Source of the DNA: Cellvibrio sp. PSBB006
GTDB taxonomy: Bacteria; Pseudomonadota; Gammaproteobacteria; Pseudomonadales; Cellvibrionaceae
NCBI RefSeq assembly: GCF_002162135.1
Contig: NZ_CP021382.1
Location: 992,001 to 1,056,000 of the forward strand
DNA length: 64,000 nucleotides
Direction of reading: 5' to 3'
The first letter of the stretch is position 1, and each line of letters begins with the position of its first letter. The translations under genes were made by a program, and so were the position numbers. The notes beneath the pieces were generated by a model. It saw only the letters and a list, made by a program, of their open reading frames with translations, was not told the DNA's origin and ran no database searches. Of this stretch, positions 43,901 through 53,001 are shown one piece after another.

Positions 43901-44578
43901 TGGCTTATAGGCCATAAAACGCGAAAACGCCCGCGCCGCATTCATCGCCTCCCGCTCGGACACCGCATCCTTTTTACTGCCGCGCAAGATGCCGTACAAC
44001 CGACACAAATAGGCTTTCTTCTTATCGTACTTCTCAACCTGATCACTACCAAACTGACGACGTAAACCGGCATACACCCGATCCAGCGGCACCACATAAC
44101 GCCCGACTTTATCTTCTTTCAACAAGTCGCCCAGATTCAGCATTACATCCGGCAAGATAAAAAATTGAATCTCCTCCAGCCGTGCCACTCGCTGCTGACC
44201 CGCCCCCTCAATCACCGCGCGCATACCCATCAACGCCGTAAACGGCTCACCCGCCTCACCCTGCGTCGGATAAAACACCGCTGCGAGATAACCATCACAG
44301 CCGTAAGGCCGCGCGTAAGCGCCATCATCACAACCCAACACATAAGACGCGAGCGTCCGCACCTGTTTACCGCCACGCCCACGCTGACTGGATTCATCTT
44401 GGCCCGGATTAAAATGAAACAGATTATCGTGCGCCGCGGTCATGATCGTCTGTACCGCATCCGCAGCAGTAGTCTTACCCGATCCATTACCGCCGGAAAA
44501 TAAATTAATCGGGCCAAACTCAAATTCGGTATTCGGCACATTGCCCCAATTGACGTAAATAAATTTTTTCAGATACAT
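40937..44578 (-). CDS. mksB: MksB/JetC-type SMC-like condensin ATPase
   Basis: A 1213-residue SMC-like ATPase. The Walker A motif FSGGNGSGKTTAADAVQ lies at about 28-44. A signature stretch SGGQLETPAYIIRSAA and Walker B MVLVDEAFSKMDE come near residue 1100. Long coiled-coil arms lie on both sides of a hinge-like region around residues 540-700 (YIGAARFGIIVAPDCEAE). This is the layout of MksB of Pseudomonas condensin MksBEF and JetC of the Wadjet defence system. ATP binding would close the heads for DNA loop extrusion. It is last in the mksF-mksE-mksB series but is separated from mksE by a 354-bp region with two inverted-repeat elements. No MksG/JetD follows. Confidence 0.88.
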   Translation of the reverse strand: MYLKKFIYVNWGNVPNTEFEFGPINLFSGGNGSGKTTAADAVQTIMTAAHDNLFHFNPGQDESSQRGRGGKQVRTLASYVLGCDDGAYARPYGCDGYLAAVFYPTQGEAGEPFTALMGMRAVIEGAGQQRVARLEEIQFFILPDVMLNLGDLLKEDKVGRYVVPLDRVYAGLRRQFGSDQVEKYDKKKAYLCRLYGILRGSKKDAVSEREAMNAARAFSRFMAYKPIKGIDEFVATEVLEYRDLGEAIRNVSAMLKRIHTMESDARQLREAIARMANGRDTADSFIANWLEQQVVHYSLARRRYNDSQMRYLKEKQQQQFLREQLAGNEQSLSLCEQRREELNQQILDVNARRLGVPALRDKDQLTADKKQLEQQIHQSVPELLKQDQQLQFNHQAAQQIIHALRQTSISLVIPALADKPLQKLTKQLVDDELHIDFHRLLNRDWIDISPLEDKLDSALQQQLLHNQLVSHWFGEIDTQRDNLRDQLAQERDKRQQSAERLHKQVDAKQRDIHALESNQVTYPAFVRAALDMLQHQCPAADARVLCDYVEVMDREWQSAIEGYIGAARFGIIVAPDCEAEAIRLVRNMPGQGKSARVIQGEKARRDMEKLSSLPGNSIVQVMSFTHATAEYYLKASYGNVERVADADALRNTRRGLTKDAMGSGNYAMFRCDIPDSELVFGQEARERALEEKRRELERLNREWQDATDQANEIQQLLRAVDKLKPVNYADILQTMLVAQRRVQTIDEKLQQLDLSDFAALDEELEKLRESDKLLAAELKQLTNAQVDCRAKLHNVDDRCRALDAEQDKTLDIVDRAEENLRSVAALWPDFDPEQRLTLADQDCGQHELNYFEQQLQATTAELKSHLNRLQHAVLQHNQFCKTADSLIFNLDFNDDLGQKNFREVCEIRRHFDKLYNRDKNHILAQRHAELESLRHSFNNAFVTNLCHSIYQAINDGKKILDELNKELEHHRFGADRERFRFDYDWVPEFKEYWQFFKAVIDNPSLGDGETLFEMKLEPKHQQVRERLMTMLLDEDEQKALRELTRIADYRNYRRYEIYKEPEGKQPIALSQYGTGSGGQLETPAYIIRSAAITSAFRFNEGNSHLRMVLVDEAFSKMDEHRSREVINYLTESLGLQLLFIMPSSKSGPFMDLISNQFVFSKCPTAESVGELKSRVVLDRQQCAPEKIKKLMENHRRTIRQQAALDFMQEVEAD

Positions 44579-44637
44579 AAATGACTTCCGTCAATTGTTT
44601 ATAGCTTTTTAGTGGGTACTTCGTAGCACGTTTGTCA

Positions 44638-44727
44638 TTCGGCCTGTTGTTTCGAAAACGCATGAATACATCCCTGTAGCTCCTTCAAGTCGTCCCTGAC
44701 TTGAAGGTTTCGAAACAACAGGCCGAA
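44638..44727. repeat. Inverted-repeat element 1 between mksE and mksB
   Basis: Perfect 20-bp terminal arms at 44638-44657 and 44708-44727 (core CTGTTGTTTCGAAA with TTTCGAAACAACAG). Nested inside is a perfect 9-bp hairpin, CCTTCAAGT (44682-44690) and ACTTGAAGG (44699-44707). The 90-bp unit contains TACATCCCTGTAG, a short motif typical of dispersed palindromic repeats in related bacteria. It lies 60 bp upstream of the mksB start codon. Confidence 0.85.
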
Positions 44728-44815
44728 CGCCAAACTTGTATTGTGCCAACGGCTGCATTTAAAGAGCCAGCTCTTTTGCTTTTTAAAAATTTGATAGAAC
44801 GAAAAATTTTCCAAA

Positions 44816-44918
44816 GGGGATCGGGTGAAGGTGTGGCAGACCATCAGCGGCAGGACGCCGCTGCTGAGCCCCCAAGGATGGGTTCACGGCGTGTCTGACA
44901 CACCTTCACCCGATCCCC
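44816..44918. repeat. Inverted-repeat element 2 between mksE and mksB
   Basis: Perfect 20-bp terminal arms at 44816-44835 and 44899-44918 (core GATCGGGTGAAGGTGTG with its complement). An inner hairpin CAGCGGC-AGGAC-GCCGCTG lies at about 44846-44864, and the spacer holds GAGCCCCCAAGGATGGGTTC, recalling dispersed repeats of Gammaproteobacteria. It begins 14 bp beyond the mksE stop codon in transcript direction. Arm sequences differ from those of element 1, but arm length and plan are the same. Confidence 0.88.
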
Positions 44919-44932
44919 TACCGCACACTCAA

Positions 44933-45649
44933 CTAAAAAATCGAATGCTTTTCGCTTTTACTACTTTCATCACCCTCAACCTGGCCACTCTCATCATCCT
45001 GAGGAACCAACCCACCAACATCCCGCCGAACCTTCTCCAACCACGCATTCGTTACCAAATTAACCACCAAAGGCCGCACCTTAATCCAACTCTCCGACTG
45101 ATCCAAATCCGCCTCCTGCACATAATGAATCAACCGCAACTGCCGCAACCGCTTAAACACCTGCCGCCGCTCACCCACATTCTCCGGCAACGCCCGCCGC
45201 AACAAATTCTTCATCGCCAAAGCCACTGCCTCCAACGACAAGGCCGCGCAGCCCTGCTCATCAATCAGGCCCTCGCGCAACGCCTTATCATACTCAGCGC
45301 GCAACACCAGAATCAGCGCAATTTCGTGTTGGCTCAAGCGTTGGCGAAAGCCGCCGCCGGAAGGCTCATCGCTTTCATCTTCCAAACCCGGCACCCGCGC
45401 GCCGGGTGGAATCAAACGTACGAAGCGAAAATGTGGATCGTGTTGAAACCGCACACCCATCAGCGATAAATACTGATCGACCAGATCCTGCACGCGCACA
45501 AATTGATCGTAAAAATCTGCTTCTACCTGGCTATTGTCGCGACACAATACGCCATAATCCAACAATCGCTGCAACAGCGCTCGCCAATCATCGAGATTCA
45601 GATTGTGCGATGCCAATTGTTGTTCCAATGTTTCAATCAAACTAGCCAT
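44933..45649 (-). CDS. mksE: MksE/JetB-type condensin subunit (DUF4194-like)
   Basis: A 238-residue protein from the ATG at 45649, which overlaps the mksF stop by 8 bp (an ATGGCTAG junction); the longer frame to 45724 would overlap mksF by 83 bp and is rejected. It has the winged-helix organisation of MukE/JetB proteins: helices around [20 protein letters not shown], then [20 protein letters not shown], and the C-terminal [19 protein letters not shown]. The tail is acidic ([17 protein letters not shown]). In the complex it bridges the kleisin MksF and the ATPase heads. The tight coupling to mksF ensures matched dosage. The repeat elements begin right after it. Confidence 0.85.
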   Translation of the reverse strand: MASLIETLEQQLASHNLNLDDWRALLQRLLDYGVLCRDNSQVEADFYDQFVRVQDLVDQYLSLMGVRFQHDPHFRFVRLIPPGARVPGLEDESDEPSGGGFRQRLSQHEIALILVLRAEYDKALREGLIDEQGCAALSLEAVALAMKNLLRRALPENVGERRQVFKRLRQLRLIHYVQEADLDQSESWIKVRPLVVNLVTNAWLEKVRRDVGGLVPQDDESGQVEGDESSKSEKHSIF

Positions 45650-47138
45650 GATTGTTCTCAATAAGCGTGATGACAAATTCATCGCGCCGAATAAAATAAT
45701 CATCCTGCTCGACACGTGGCCCACCCGCTAACCAGTCGGCGTCCTGGGTGACTTCAAAGCGCAACTCGGATGACAAATTATTAATCGCACCGACTTCAAT
45801 GGCATGCGCCAGATTCAGTAACTCCGGCATATTGGATGCCGACAACTGACGACTGTTTACACGGCCGGTTTGTGCCAATGCGGTATGGATATAATCGCGC
45901 ACCGCACTGCCTTGCACGATAAAGGCGCGGTCTAATGCCTGCTGAATAAAGATTTCTTTTTGGGCGACGGGGTCCAGTGCTTTGTCCTGATCCAGACTGC
46001 TGCGCACCACAGTTTTCTGCCAGGGCGTGCGCAACTGGATCTGGCCCGGATCGATAAACGCTAATTGCATACCGTTCAAATCAGCCTGGTGTTGTTCAAA
46101 CAAGGTATTTTGCTGCGCTTCTGTTAACTGCGCCAACTGTCGGCAAACATCAACGATGTCGTCACTGCCCTGGGCATGAATGTAGCTCAACTGGCGAATA
46201 ATAATATCCGCACGTTGAGTAAAGGTGTTCAAGGCGCGCCGCAAAGCCGGCAGCATAACTTCGCAGGCATTGCGTAAACGCGACTCGATCGTCTGCAATA
46301 AAGTATCCAGTAGCGACACATGGGGCACGACGCGTTGCGGCAACAATTTGCGCAGACGGATTTCCATCACCGCCCGCCAATCCTTTGCAGCGGTTTCCGG
46401 ATCACCCTGACCATATTTCCGCTTGCGCCGAATGCCTTTGATGATATCGGCAATCTGGTCGCGGTATTTTTCTACACTATCGGCAGACAAGCGCACTTCC
46501 AGATCCGGTTTGAATACCTTATCCATAAAGTCAAAGAATTCATCGCTGGCCTGCTGCACCAGTTGACGCGCTTCCACTTCGCGAACCAGTTGACGTTTAC
46601 GCTCTTCCAGTTCAGAGATCACGTCGGTGAAGTCGCTGATAATACGTTCGGAATATTCGTAGGCATCCAACAGGTCGTGAACTTCGCCTTGATCGTAAAA
46701 GGCTTGCAAGCTGTTGCGCGTATTACGGGTGTTGCGGTTGCGCGTGCGGAAGTGATTGCTATCGCTGTCGGCGAACGGCTGGGTGAATAAGCGCCCCATG
46801 CGACTGAAACCGTAAGTGCTTTGCAGGCTGGCTTCGTCGACCTGCTTCTCCAGCCAACCATTTTCCAATAAACGGTTAATGATAAAACTGGCTAATTCGC
46901 GGTGTGTTTTGAAACGGCCCTCGTTTTCACTTTGATCGTCCTGCTCGTCCAACACCGGCGTGCGTGCAATGGCTTCTTTAAAGATATCCACCAATTGCTC
47001 ACGATTCATCGCATGGCCATAATCGCGCAGATCAGTGTAGAGGCGTTGATATAACAGGCGTAGGCATTCCGCCACCACTTCGCGGTATTTACCGGTCAGG
47101 GGATTAAAAAAATGCGGACGCTGTTCGTTAAAAAACAT
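45642..47138 (-). CDS. mksF: MksF/JetA-type kleisin subunit of the condensin
   Basis: A 498-residue protein that opens [20 protein letters not shown], the characteristic start of the JetA/MksF family. N-terminal winged-helix parts (YRLLY-type helices, then [18 protein letters not shown]) are followed by a long helical middle ([20 protein letters not shown] and onward) and a C-terminal winged-helix near [20 protein letters not shown]. This matches a kleisin bridging the SMC-like heads. It lies 9 bp after the DUF3012 gene and overlaps mksE by 8 bp, so all are in one transcript that may begin at hemB. The family is shared by chromosomal MksBEF and antiplasmid Wadjet systems. Confidence 0.87.
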   Translation of the reverse strand: MFFNEQRPHFFNPLTGKYREVVAECLRLLYQRLYTDLRDYGHAMNREQLVDIFKEAIARTPVLDEQDDQSENEGRFKTHRELASFIINRLLENGWLEKQVDEASLQSTYGFSRMGRLFTQPFADSDSNHFRTRNRNTRNTRNSLQAFYDQGEVHDLLDAYEYSERIISDFTDVISELEERKRQLVREVEARQLVQQASDEFFDFMDKVFKPDLEVRLSADSVEKYRDQIADIIKGIRRKRKYGQGDPETAAKDWRAVMEIRLRKLLPQRVVPHVSLLDTLLQTIESRLRNACEVMLPALRRALNTFTQRADIIIRQLSYIHAQGSDDIVDVCRQLAQLTEAQQNTLFEQHQADLNGMQLAFIDPGQIQLRTPWQKTVVRSSLDQDKALDPVAQKEIFIQQALDRAFIVQGSAVRDYIHTALAQTGRVNSRQLSASNMPELLNLAHAIEVGAINNLSSELRFEVTQDADWLAGGPRVEQDDYFIRRDEFVITLIENNHG

Positions 47139-47147
47139 GAAAAGGGG

Positions 47148-47504
47148 TTAGTCGTTCAGACATTTTTGGGCAAACAGGCGGGTGTCGGCATCGTTCCACT
47201 CTGCATCCGGCTTAGCCATCATGTTCTCGCACCAGGCTTCGCTGCCGCGCACCAGCCGATTATCGTCCGGCAAGGGATTAACGCCATTTCTGCTGGCGTT
47301 GTTGATAATCTCTTCCGTATCGTCAAGCGATTGAATCAGGGACAGGTCATCTTCCTGAGACATGTCTGTCGCCGCCGGCTGCGGTGCGATATCTGGCGCA
47401 CGGGCAATTAAAAATATCCCGATAACCAGCATTAAAACGCTCAAGCCCAACACAACAAACAAAAATGTATTACTCCGCAAAAGTGCGGAAAATTTACTCG
47501 GCAT
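47148..47504 (-). CDS. Membrane-anchored DUF3012 protein
   Basis: A 118-residue protein with one transmembrane helix at about residues 13-35 (FLFVVLGLSVLMLVIGIFLI), an acidic linker, and a C-terminal DUF3012 motif with SEAWCENMMAKPDAEWNDAD and AQKCL, including the two conserved cysteines that may form a disulfide. The C-terminal part would be periplasmic. DUF3012 proteins are usually short lipoproteins of unknown function; here the domain is on an uncleaved anchor. It begins 1 bp after the hemB stop and ends 9 bp before mksF, so it is in their operon. Its connection to haem synthesis or the condensin is not evident. Confidence 0.82.
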   Translation of the reverse strand: MPSKFSALLRSNTFLFVVLGLSVLMLVIGIFLIARAPDIAPQPAATDMSQEDDLSLIQSLDDTEEIINNASRNGVNPLPDDNRLVRGSEAWCENMMAKPDAEWNDADTRLFAQKCLND

Positions 47505-47505
47505 A

Positions 47506-48501
47506 TCAACAAATCCACTCGGCCATTTGTTCAGCGTAATACGTAATAATTAAATCCGCACCGGCCCGTTTAAAGGCGATCATGGTTTCCAGCACAATGG
47601 CTTTTTCATCAATCACACCGGCCGCTGCGCCGGCTTTAATCATCGCGTACTCACCGCTTACGTGATAAACCGCTAAGGGACGCGCTGAATGTGCGCGGAT
47701 ATTGGCCAACACATCCAGGTACGCGATACCGGGTTTAACCATCAAAATGTCCGCACCTTCCAATTCGTCTTGCAGGGATTCTGCCAGGGCTTCACGGCCG
47801 TTGGCGGGGTCCATTTGATAGGTACTGCGGGTGCCTTTAAACGTGCTGTCCACAGCGTCGCGAAAAGGTCCGTAAAATGCAGACGCAAACTTGGTTGAGT
47901 AAGACATGATCGGGATGTGATGAAAACCAGCCTCGTCCAGTCCCTGACGGATTGCCGCGATCATGCCATCTTGCATACCGGAGGGTGCGATCATATCGAC
48001 GCCGGCGCGCGCCGCCGTCACAGCTTGTTTCTGTAGATTTACCAAGGTTTGATCATTATCGACATCCTGGTGATTCCCACACTCATGCACGACACCGCAG
48101 TGTCCATGGGTGGTGTATTCGCAAAAGCAATTGTCGCTGATGATTAACATCTCCGGCTGCGCCGCTTTTGCCGCGCGAATCATGCGCGCCAGTAACCCTT
48201 GATCATTCCAGGTATCGGTACCTGCATCATCTTTATGAGTGGAAACGCCAAACAAAATGATCGCGCGAATACCTTTGCTCCAGGCGCGTTGTATCACACT
48301 CGCCAATTGCGCTTCGGGGTAACGCACCACGCCCGGCATACTGGAGATAGCCACCGGTTCACTAATGCCCTCCTCCACAAATATCGGCAGGATAAAGTCG
48401 TTCATCGTCAACTGCGTTTCACGCACCAGTTGCCGCACAGCGGTCGACTGGCGTAAACGACGAAAACGAAATTCGGGCGTGAACCGGTTTTTTTCAGTCA
48501 T
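47506..48501 (-). CDS. hemB: Delta-aminolevulinic acid dehydratase (porphobilinogen synthase)
   Basis: A 331-residue HemB. It condenses two 5-aminolevulinate molecules into porphobilinogen in tetrapyrrole synthesis, in the cytoplasm. The metal-binding region CFCEYTTHGHCGVVHECG includes three cysteines typical of zinc-dependent forms. The two Schiff-base lysines fall in the STKFASAFYGPFR and MVKPGIAYLD segments. APSGMQDGMIAAIRQ and VSGEYAMIKAGAAAG complete the family pattern. It follows a small hypothetical gene by 18 bp and precedes the DUF3012 and mks genes, so haem synthesis and condensin may share a transcript. The ccm genes for cytochrome c haem attachment lie about 8 kb away on the same strand. 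Confidence 0.96.
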   Translation of the reverse strand: MTEKNRFTPEFRFRRLRQSTAVRQLVRETQLTMNDFILPIFVEEGISEPVAISSMPGVVRYPEAQLASVIQRAWSKGIRAIILFGVSTHKDDAGTDTWNDQGLLARMIRAAKAAQPEMLIISDNCFCEYTTHGHCGVVHECGNHQDVDNDQTLVNLQKQAVTAARAGVDMIAPSGMQDGMIAAIRQGLDEAGFHHIPIMSYSTKFASAFYGPFRDAVDSTFKGTRSTYQMDPANGREALAESLQDELEGADILMVKPGIAYLDVLANIRAHSARPLAVYHVSGEYAMIKAGAAAGVIDEKAIVLETMIAFKRAGADLIITYYAEQMAEWIC

Positions 48502-48519
48502 GATGCGTTCTACCTAAAA

Positions 48520-48945
48520 TTAAAAACTTAACGAACCCTCGTGGCTCCATTCACAGCGTACCCGCATATCGCCGGAGCCGGGTTTGTGATAACTGCTTTG
48601 CGATTCCCAGGTAAAGGTATGGGTGCCCGACAATTCGGTTTCCAGATGCACCGTGGCAGACACCCAGTACATCCTGCTCAGCAGGGATTCAAATTGAGCG
48701 ATCCACTGATCCCACTCATACTCCACCGCTTTATAGGAAGCACCGAAATGCATGACCTCCGTTTGATAACTGCTGGTCGGCATTTCGATCTGTGGAATGG
48801 AAAACATTTCCTGCGATAAAAATGGCCATTCATCCGCATGAGGTAAGGACAACATGGCCTCACGATTAATGCGAATGCGCTCAGCATTACCCATCAAAGG
48901 TGAACCGTCTTTGATACAACCATACACAATTGACTCTTGATCCAT
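48520..48945 (-). CDS. Hypothetical protein upstream of hemB
   Basis: A 141-residue soluble protein that I do not recognise. It has no signal peptide or membrane segment. The N-terminal half is mixed (VYGCIKDGSPLMGNAERIRI), and the C-terminal half looks beta-rich (WVSATVHLETELSGTHTFTW) and ends in CEWSHEGSLSF. A small beta-barrel or ferredoxin-like fold is possible but unproven. It lies 18 bp before hemB on the same strand and 48 bp after the SLT lipoprotein gene, so it could be part of either transcript. Codon use resembles the neighbouring housekeeping genes, which argues for a resident gene. Confidence 0.75.
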   Translation of the reverse strand: MDQESIVYGCIKDGSPLMGNAERIRINREAMLSLPHADEWPFLSQEMFSIPQIEMPTSSYQTEVMHFGASYKAVEYEWDQWIAQFESLLSRMYWVSATVHLETELSGTHTFTWESQSSYHKPGSGDMRVRCEWSHEGSLSF

Positions 48946-48993
48946 AGAAGCTCCAATGAAGTGCTATCAACGAACATCTATCTATTAACAACG

Positions 48994-49607
48994 TTAAAAC
49001 GGCCACCACCAGGGGCCCTTCAAGCGACCCTCACACTGCGGTAATTGACGCGAGTACATGGCGGCGCGATTGGCGACTTGCTGGGCGGTGTTACGTAACC
49101 AGGTTTTTTTCTTGTAGGTTCCGCGATTAAAACCGCCGTGCCCTTCGTGATACGCCAGATAAAGATTGTAAGCGTCATTCAAACGGATTTTGCTGCGTTT
49201 TTGACTTTGCGCGTTGTACCAGCCGATAAAATCAACAGCATCCTGATAGCGATCGCGGCGCGACCAGTTATTGCCGCTGCTTTTTTGGTATTCGTACCAG
49301 GTTTCGTTTTTCACCTGCGCATAACCGAAGGCACTGCTTTTACGTGGCCCAGGAATCACCCACAGGATTTTCGTGCGTTTAGTCCGCGCATTGTGCACAA
49401 ACTGCGATTCCTGATACATGATGGCCATCATCACCGGAATGGTGGAGCCCCAGCGTTTTTCCGACTTGCGTGCGTATTTGTACCAATCCGACTTATCGTC
49501 AAAGATATCGCAAATATTATTGGGTTTTGCCGGCGGCACGTTAGCGCAACCGCCCAGTAAAAAGCCGCTGATAACCAAGAGCCCAACCAAAATCGTTTTG
49601 ATATGCA

Positions 49608-49608
<1 letters not shown>
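48994..49608 (-). CDS. Small lytic-transglycosylase-like (SLT) lipoprotein
   Basis: A 204-residue lipoprotein with lipobox LGGC (Cys21). The SLT/lysozyme-like domain contains the catalytic-type Glu in MMAIMYQESQF, then SSAFGYAQVKNETWYEY and NLYLAYHEGHGGFNRG, the second part of the fold. It should cleave or bind peptidoglycan in the periplasm. Its start codon overlaps the ligA stop codon (TGATG at 49606-49610), showing translational coupling with ligA. The pairing of a DNA ligase with a cell-wall enzyme continues the division-linked smc-zipA-ligA set. Confidence 0.87.
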
Positions 49609-51728
<2,120 letters not shown>

Positions 51729-52934
51729 TTAGTGGCGACTGCGCGACAGTTTTTTCAGTTCATAATCGCGAATGCGTTGCCGGCAGTGTTCGATAGTTTG
51801 CCGTGTCATAACACTGCGCTGTTCATCTTTAAGTTCACCGCCGAGGGTTTCGGCGATAGCGCGCGCCGTATCCGCCATTAAATCAAAAGATGCCATGCTG
51901 TCGGCATTGATCGGCAAGGTCATGAATAGACTGACTCCCGGTGTTTCAAAGTTGTCCATCGCATCAAGATCGAAGGTGCCGGGTTTGACCATATTCGCCA
52001 TGCTGAATAACAAGGCGCCCTCGCCTTTATTGTCACTGTAGCGATGGAAAATATTCATATCGCCATAGCGCATGCCGCATTTAAGGATGATGTCCAACAG
52101 TGCCGCACCATTAAAAAACTCGCCTTTCATCGACATCACATTGATGATCAGGACTTCTTCCGGTTCTTGAGGAGGCTGGGTTGAAACCGGGGCCTCCTCA
52201 GACTCATCGTAGTCCTCATCATAATCGTCGTCATCGTCGTAGTCTTCGCCATCATAATCTTCGCCGTCGTAGTCATCGGCGTAATCATCATCGACATCAT
52301 CTGTTTCAGCATCATGCTCGTCGGGATATTCGTCATCTTCGCGATTATCTGTTTCAATGTAGTCCAGTTCATCGCTTTCGCTACCGCGTTCGGCAAAGTG
52401 ATAATCGTCATGATCGTCATCGTGATGAGATTGCGCGGTGCGAGAGTTGCTATTAGTGGCACTGCCATAGGGTTCTTCGCCATCGAGCGCGGAAAATGTT
52501 GGCTCGATACGCTGCTGATCACTGATGCGCTGATTATCTGAACGTACTTTCGCAACCGCATCCTGCTCGTCTTTTTGATCGCGCATCAGGACATCTTCGG
52601 ATACGGATTCCATCAGCAAGGGCACAGCTTCATCAAGATTCAGTCGGGTTTGTTCCGGCGCGCGACGTTGCTCACGCGTCGCATTAGCGGGGACAGCTGG
52701 CTTGCGCGGTGGGCGAACAGTAGAGCCTTGCGGTACTTCACGATAACCCACAACACGGGCACCGCCGTTAGGCAATTCACTGGTGTATTCTTTGGTTGCT
52801 TCAGCGCCGCCCTGTTTGTGGATGGAGCGGGACATACGAATTTTATCCCGCTGATTGATTCGCATGCGCCGTACACCATCCAGCAAAATCGCGAGGATGA
52901 GAAGCACAATGATGACGGTTACCCATTCTTGCAT
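51729..52934 (-). CDS. zipA: Cell division protein ZipA
   Basis: A 401-residue inner-membrane protein. The N-terminal helix (WVTVIIVLLILAILLDGVRR) is followed by a long charged linker. The C-terminal FtsZ-binding domain covers about 265-390 (VLIINVMSMKGEFFNGAALL, FHRYSDNKGEGALLFSMANM, GVSLFMTLP). ZipA tethers FtsZ filaments to the membrane. The linker has an unusually long Asp/Glu/Tyr-rich stretch at about 200-245 with repeated YDGEDYDGEDYDDDD-like units, whereas many ZipA linkers are Pro/Gln-rich. It lies between smc (67 bp upstream) and ligA (69 bp downstream), in the usual order. Confidence 0.93.
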   Translation of the reverse strand: MQEWVTVIIVLLILAILLDGVRRMRINQRDKIRMSRSIHKQGGAEATKEYTSELPNGGARVVGYREVPQGSTVRPPRKPAVPANATREQRRAPEQTRLNLDEAVPLLMESVSEDVLMRDQKDEQDAVAKVRSDNQRISDQQRIEPTFSALDGEEPYGSATNSNSRTAQSHHDDDHDDYHFAERGSESDELDYIETDNREDDEYPDEHDAETDDVDDDYADDYDGEDYDGEDYDDDDDYDEDYDESEEAPVSTQPPQEPEEVLIINVMSMKGEFFNGAALLDIILKCGMRYGDMNIFHRYSDNKGEGALLFSMANMVKPGTFDLDAMDNFETPGVSLFMTLPINADSMASFDLMADTARAIAETLGGELKDEQRSVMTRQTIEHCRQRIRDYELKKLSRSRH

Positions 52935-53001
52935 GATGTTATCCGTTGATAAGATTCAATCTATAAAATCGCAACTGGTTCTGGTGGAATCCCGGCAGCT
53001 G

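Noticed and set aside
44635..44844. 69-residue minus-strand open frame in the mksE-mksB gap
   Set aside because: It is made almost entirely of the arms and spacer of the two inverted-repeat elements, so it is a by-product of the repeats.
45650..45724. Longer start of mksE at 45724
   Set aside because: It would overlap mksF by 83 bp; the ATG at 45649 gives a normal 8-bp overlap and the family-type N-terminus.
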